A stretch of DNA of 64,000 nt, taken from positions 48,399 to 112,398 of the forward strand of contig JAYFRL010000018.1 in NCBI GenBank assembly GCA_034925905.1, read 5' to 3'. Positions 60,599 to 64,000 of this stretch are shown here, piece after piece (position 1 is the stretch's first letter; each line of letters begins with the position of its first letter). Position numbers and translations under genes: made by a program. The notes beneath the pieces were generated by a model. The model was not told the DNA's origin. It ran no database searches and saw nothing but the letters and a program-made list of their open reading frames with translations. The stretch is from JAYFRL01 sp034925905 (GTDB taxonomy: Bacteria; Bacillota; Clostridia; Lachnospirales; Anaerotignaceae).

Positions 60599-60627
60599 TT
60601 GACACGGAAAAATATAAAGACTATACT
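60599..60627 (+). promoter_or_regulatory. Promoter of the 2-hydroxyacid dehydrogenase
   Basis: TTGACA (60599-60604), 17-bp spacer, TATACT (60622-60627); 48 bases before ATG 60675. Confidence 0.75.
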
Positions 60628-60674
60628 TTATTTGTTTGAAAAATGTACATGTAAAGGTATATGGAGGCATATTT

Positions 60675-61634
60675 ATGAAAATAGTTGTTTTGGATGGATA
60701 TACGTTAAACCCAGGAGATTTAAGCTGGAAAGAATATGAAGAATTAGGCGAATTTATATGTTATGACAGAACACCTGAAGAGCTTGTTGCCGAGCGCATA
60801 GGTGATGCCGACGCGGTTTTTACGAATAAAAGCATCATTTCAAGAGCTTCAATGGATAAATGTCCAAATATAAAATATATAGGAGTCTTGGCAACGGGAT
60901 ATAATATTGTTGATGTTGATGCGGCGAAAGAAAAAGGCATTGTTGTTTCAAATGTTCCTACCTATGGAACCGTTGATGTTTCTCAGTTTGCAATTGCCCT
61001 TTTGCTTGAAATATGCCACCATGTAGGTCATCATTCCGAGGCTGTTAAAGCAGGGAAATGGGCAAGAAACCCAGACTGGAGCTTTTGGGAATACCCTTTG
61101 GTTGAGCTTGACAAAAAAACAATGGGAATTATCGGCTTTGGCAAGATAGGCCAAAGGACAGCCCATATAGCTGTAGCCTTGGGCATGAATATATTAGCTT
61201 ATGATGAATTTCCGAATCCTGCGAACGAAACGGAAAATATAAAGTATGTGGATCTTGACACTCTTTTGGAAAACTCAGATGTTATTTCTCTTCACTGTCC
61301 TCTTTTCCCATCAACCAGAGGAATTATAAACAAGAACACAATTTCTAAGATGAAAGATGGAGTTTTCATAGTAAATACCTCAAGAGGTCAGCTTGTTGTT
61401 GAAGATGATATGTATGAAGCTCTTAAATCCGGGAAAGTTGGTCACTTTGCAACAGATGTGGTTTCAACTGAGCCTATAAAAGATGATAATATACTTTTAA
61501 AAGCTCCTAATTGCATAATTACCCCACATATAGCATGGGCTCCTTCTGCTTCGAGAGCAAGGCTTATGAAAGTTTCGGTTGATAACCTTAAATCTTTCTT
61601 AAACGGGAATCCGATTTGTGTTGTAAATAAGTAA
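60675..61634 (+). CDS. D-2-hydroxyacid dehydrogenase (glycerate / hydroxypyruvate type)
   Basis: A 319-aa NAD-dependent dehydrogenase. The N-terminus, KIVVLDGYTLNPGDLSWKEY, resembles the glycerate dehydrogenase branch. The NAD-binding motif is MGIIGFGKIGQRTAHIAVAL. The catalytic Arg is in VNTSRGQLV, the Glu in the DVVSTEP segment, and the His in PHIAWAPSASRARL. The start is ATG 60675, seven bases after GGAGG. Monocistronic, with its own promoter and terminator. Exact substrate uncertain. Confidence 0.9.
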   Translation: MKIVVLDGYTLNPGDLSWKEYEELGEFICYDRTPEELVAERIGDADAVFTNKSIISRASMDKCPNIKYIGVLATGYNIVDVDAAKEKGIVVSNVPTYGTVDVSQFAIALLLEICHHVGHHSEAVKAGKWARNPDWSFWEYPLVELDKKTMGIIGFGKIGQRTAHIAVALGMNILAYDEFPNPANETENIKYVDLDTLLENSDVISLHCPLFPSTRGIINKNTISKMKDGVFIVNTSRGQLVVEDDMYEALKSGKVGHFATDVVSTEPIKDDNILLKAPNCIITPHIAWAPSASRARLMKVSVDNLKSFLNGNPICVVNK

Positions 61635-61643
61635 TAAATTTTT

Positions 61644-61678
61644 AAAAGGCATCCTAAAAAACAAGGATGCCTTTTTTT
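61644..61678 (+). terminator. Terminator of the 2-hydroxyacid dehydrogenase
   Basis: GGCATCC (61648-61654) and GGATGCC (61665-61671), with flanking A-run and T-run. Confidence 0.88.
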
Positions 61679-61804
61679 GAGCAAAAAAATGAATAAATTG
61701 ATATTTTTGTGATTTTAGTTTATACTTTAATTAAAATACTCATTTTATGAATACTATACAGGATCATATCCGTATCTATAATAAATTTAAGGAGGACGAT
61801 TGGA

Positions 61805-62266
61805 TTGCAATATGCTATAGGTTTTTTAATTTTTGGCCTAATTTTAATCGGTATAGAATTCTTTTTGCCCGGTTTTGGAATACCTGGCATTTCAGGTATA
61901 GCTTTTATGGCTGCATCTGTAATTATTTTTTCAGGAAGATATGGCCCTGTTGTTGCTACTCTTGCTTTTATAGCTACGGCAGTGGTAGTTTTTATTGCGA
62001 TAAAAATTTTTCTTAAAAAAAATGGATATAAAAAATTTGTTCTTGAAAACAATTCAAACGATATAGTAAAAGACTTTAATGAAAATGAAATAAAAGACCT
62101 TGAAGGTGCCGAAGGAGTTACGATTGTTCCTCTTAAACCATATGGGAAGGCAAGTTTTAAGGGAAGGATAGTTGATGTTTTTTCTGAAATGGGGTATATA
62201 GATATAGGAAACGAAGTTATTGTAGTAGAGGTAAGGGGTAAGAATGTTGTTGTGCGTAAAAAATAA
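61805..62266 (+). CDS. NfeD-family membrane protein
   Basis: A 153-aa protein with two to three transmembrane helices at the N-terminus (YAIGFLIFGLILIGIEFFLP; VVATLAFIATAVVVFIAIKI) and a C-terminal OB-fold (EGAEGVTIVPLKPYGKASFK through VIVVEVRGKNVVVRKK). This is the short NfeD type without protease domain, the usual partner of flotillin-like proteins. The start is TTG 61805, nine bases after AAGGAGG. It is followed by floA after 17 bases. Confidence 0.88.
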   Translation: MQYAIGFLIFGLILIGIEFFLPGFGIPGISGIAFMAASVIIFSGRYGPVVATLAFIATAVVVFIAIKIFLKKNGYKKFVLENNSNDIVKDFNENEIKDLEGAEGVTIVPLKPYGKASFKGRIVDVFSEMGYIDIGNEVIVVEVRGKNVVVRKK

Positions 62267-62283
62267 AAAATAGGAGGTAGAGT

Positions 62284-63309
62284 ATGCAATATTTATTAAA
62301 TTCTAATGCTTTTGGTGGGCTTTTTGTTTTCATAATAGTAGTAGTTTTAGTTATGTTTTTCTTGAATTTTATACCACTTGGTCTTTGGATATCGGCAATT
62401 TCTGCAGGAGTAAAAATAAGTGTTTTCTCTCTTATTGGAATGAGGCTCCGCCGTGTTCGTCCAGAAAAAATCATACGTCCCCTTATAAAGGCCGATAAAG
62501 CAGGAATGAATTTAACGGCAGACCAGCTTGAATCGCATTATTTGTCTGGAGGAAGAATTGATAATGTCGTAGATGCTTTAATAGCGGCGCACAGGGCAAA
62601 CCTTGATTTATCGTTTGAACGTGCTGCGGCTATAGATCTTGCCGGAAGAAATGTTTTTGAAGCCGTAAAAATGAGCGTTATGCCTAAAATAATAGAAACG
62701 CCTTGGATATCAGCAGTTGCTATAAATGGTATTGAGGTTAAGGCTATCGCTAAAGTTACCGTTCGCGCAAACCTTGCAAGGCTTGTCGGAGGGGCAGGAG
62801 AAGAAACCATAATAGCCAGAGTTGGCGAAGGTATAGTTACAACAGTAGGTTCATCTCAAAGCCATAAAGAAGTTTTGGAAAACCCTGATAAAATTTCGCA
62901 GACGGTTCTTGCAAAAGGTCTCGATTCAGGAACTGCTTTTGAAATTCTTTCAATTGACATAGCCGATATTGATGTCGGACGTAATATAGGAGCCAAGCTC
63001 CAGATTGAACAAGCTGAAGCCGATAAACAAATTGCTCAGGCAAAAGCTGAGGAACGCCGTGCAATAGCAATAGCTCTTGAACAGGAAATGAAAGCTGAAG
63101 TTGTAAGAATGAATGCTAAAGTTGTTGAAGCAGAGGCAGAAGTTCCTATGGCATTGGCTCAAGCTCTTAAATCAGGGAATATGGGCGCAATGGATTATTA
63201 CAGTCTTAGAAACATGAGAGCAGATACTTCCATGAGAGATAATATAGCAAAAACGGACCTTACAGATATATTGAACAAAGACAAAAAAGACAATAAAACA
63301 AACTATTGA
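62284..63309 (+). CDS. floA: Flotillin-like protein FloA
   Basis: A 341-aa SPFH-like scaffold protein of functional membrane microdomains (UPF0365 family). It has an N-terminal membrane hairpin (GLFVFIIVVVLVMFFLNFIP), IDNVVDALIAAHRANLDLSF, ARVGEGIVTTVGSSQSHKEV, and a long EA-rich coiled coil (LQIEQAEADKQIAQAKAEER). The ribosome site is TAGGAGG. It forms an operon with the nfeD-type gene. The family is typical of Firmicutes and affects membrane fluidity and signalling. Confidence 0.95.
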   Translation: MQYLLNSNAFGGLFVFIIVVVLVMFFLNFIPLGLWISAISAGVKISVFSLIGMRLRRVRPEKIIRPLIKADKAGMNLTADQLESHYLSGGRIDNVVDALIAAHRANLDLSFERAAAIDLAGRNVFEAVKMSVMPKIIETPWISAVAINGIEVKAIAKVTVRANLARLVGGAGEETIIARVGEGIVTTVGSSQSHKEVLENPDKISQTVLAKGLDSGTAFEILSIDIADIDVGRNIGAKLQIEQAEADKQIAQAKAEERRAIAIALEQEMKAEVVRMNAKVVEAEAEVPMALAQALKSGNMGAMDYYSLRNMRADTSMRDNIAKTDLTDILNKDKKDNKTNY

Positions 63310-63378
63310 GAATGAAAAGCTTCCTTAAATAACATAAAATTTTCAAAAGCGGTATAAAAATTTTTATGTTATAGAATA

Positions 63379-63418
63379 ATAATTGTTGCAAGGTTTTATT
63401 ACGGCCTGCAACAATTAT
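63379..63418 (+). repeat. Hairpin upstream of the small TTG-start gene
   Basis: ATAATTGTTGCA (63379-63390) pairs perfectly with TGCAACAATTAT (63407-63418) over a 16-base loop. It is not followed by Ts and ends five bases before the GGGAGG site, so it may affect translation of the next gene. Another hairpin, ATAACATAAAA/TTTTATGTTAT, lies at about 63330-63374 after floA. Confidence 0.45.
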
Positions 63419-63436
63419 CGAAGGGAGGCAAATGCG

Positions 63437-63589
63437 TTGGATAAATATAAGAAAGAGATGCCTGATAAAAATGACAATTCTTTAGAAAAAAATTCAAAGA
63501 TGGCAGAGTTTGCTGAAGATATCGACATCGTTTCAAACAAAGCAAATAAAACAAATAAACAGAGTAATAAGAACGATAAGTGCAAGTAA
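63437..63589 (+). CDS. Small charged protein of unknown function
   Basis: A 50-aa hydrophilic protein starting MDKYKKEMPDKNDNSLEKNS and ending in a Lys/Asn-rich KANKTNKQSNKNDKCK. The start is TTG 63437, eight bases after GGGAGG, which is a strong site. It has no hydrophobic segment and no motif that I recognise. It is followed by an intrinsic terminator at 63597, supporting its being a real, expressed unit. Confidence 0.5.
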   Translation: MDKYKKEMPDKNDNSLEKNSKMAEFAEDIDIVSNKANKTNKQSNKNDKCK

Positions 63590-63596
63590 TTTTTAT

Positions 63597-63642
63597 AAAG
63601 AGCTGTTTTAATCTCAAAAGAGCATTAAAACAGCTCTTTTGT
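63597..63642 (+). terminator. Terminator before the rRNA operon
   Basis: AAAGAGCTGTTTTAAT pairs with ATTAAAACAGCTCTTT, a perfect 16-bp stem ending in a T-run. Confidence 0.92.
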
Positions 63643-63683
63643 TGCTTCCTAAAAATTAGCTCTTAAAAAATTTGAATTTTATG

Positions 63684-63711
63684 TTGACAAAGGTCGTTTT
63701 ATGAGTATAAT
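63684..63711 (+). promoter_or_regulatory. rRNA operon promoter P1
   Basis: TTGACA (63684-63689), 16-bp spacer, TATAAT (63706-63711). Confidence 0.85.
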
Positions 63712-63792
63712 CAATATTCGTGACTGTTAAAATTCAAATGGATAAAAATATATTTTTTGCCTATTTGATTGAAAATAAAATATAAAAAACAG

Positions 63793-63821
63793 TTGACATT
63801 GCAATACAGTTATGATAACAT
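63793..63821 (+). promoter_or_regulatory. rRNA operon promoter P2
   Basis: TTGACA (63793-63798), 17-bp spacer, TAACAT (63816-63821). Tandem promoters about 110 bp apart are usual for Firmicute rRNA operons. Confidence 0.7.
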
Positions 63822-63869
63822 AAATTTTGCTCGAACCAAAATTGTCGGGCAAAAAATGCATTTTCCGAT

Positions 63870-63890
63870 CCTTGAAAACTGAACAGATGA
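63870..63890 (+). promoter_or_regulatory. rRNA leader boxA-like antitermination site
   Basis: GATCCTTGAAAACTGAACA matches the leader element usually found before Firmicute 16S genes. NusB, encoded at 24951, is expected to act here. Confidence 0.6.
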
Positions 63891-63975
63891 ATGAACCAAA
63901 AAACCCAAGTCAAAAGACAAAGAGTTTTAAAAAGGCAAAGGAAAGAAACAAGCTAGTGCAAACTGGCGAGGATAT

Positions 63976-64000
63976 AAACACAAGAGTTTGATCCTGGCTC
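63976..64000 (+). rRNA. rrs: 16S ribosomal RNA, 5' end (partial)
   Basis: AGAGTTTGATCCTGGCTC from 63983 is the universally conserved 5' segment of 16S rRNA (bacterial primer 27F site). Aligning it to E. coli numbering places the mature 5' end near 63976. The rest lies beyond the window. Confidence 0.97.

Overview
The window is a low-GC, AT-rich chromosome segment from an anaerobic, endospore-forming member of the Clostridia (Firmicutes). The evidence is a complete spoIIIAA-AH operon, a pyruvate:ferredoxin oxidoreductase, a T-box leader, Gram-positive LexA boxes of the GAAC-N4-GTTC type, a fused IspH-ribosomal protein S1 gene typical of clostridia, and a 16S rRNA gene whose first bases close the window. 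No genus can be named from the sequence alone.

Layout. (1) 1-2795: a GntR/FCD regulator, a CoA-acylating aldehyde dehydrogenase and an iron-type alcohol dehydrogenase (cut by the window edge), together resembling a succinyl-CoA / succinate semialdehyde / 4-hydroxybutyrate module. (2) 3266-4541: a CLC-F-type fluoride/proton antiporter with a strong promoter and no fluoride riboswitch. (3) 4577-12612: an integrative mobilizable element of about 8.0 kb, clearly more GC-rich than the chromosome. It encodes a large serine recombinase, a MobA/MobL relaxase with a recognisable oriT, helix-turn-helix and sigma-like regulators, and two AT-richer cargo genes of unknown function. It sits in the loop of the clc transcription terminator, so the two terminator arms now flank it as inverted repeats. 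(4) 12641-13057: first copy of a dispersed structured repeat of about 400 nt. (5) 13155-18725: a copper-amine-oxidase-N-type secreted protein, and a tyrosine T-box-controlled aroF-tyrA-aroA-SGNH hydrolase operon. (6) 19167-35416: spoIIIAA-AH, then the conserved yqhY-nusB-xseAB-ispA-dxs-tlyA-nadK-argR-recN cluster, ending with a small alarmone synthetase and a metallophosphoesterase. (7) 35560-44127: nifJ, an amidase, rpsB-tsf, and two DegV genes. (8) 44410-56742: an acidic protein, a lipoprotein, ogg, ybaK, carB, a phosphatase, a flavoprotein, aroH, cmk, plsC and the ispH-rpsA fusion. (9) 56836-57215: second copy of the structured repeat. (10) 57211-63589: nadE, a divergent lexA/yneA SOS pair, a 2-hydroxyacid dehydrogenase, nfeD-floA and a small protein. 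(11) 63684-64000: an rRNA operon promoter region and the 16S start.

Genes work together in recognisable sets. Sporulation: the SpoIIIA channel. Isoprenoids: ispA, dxs and ispH. Aromatic amino acids: aroF, tyrA and aroA under a Tyr T-box, with aroH elsewhere. Translation: rpsB, tsf, S1 and rRNA. DNA damage: lexA, yneA, recN, xseAB and ogg. The least explained items are the paired ~400-nt repeats, whose hairpins are kept by compensatory differences, and the cargo pair of the mobile element.
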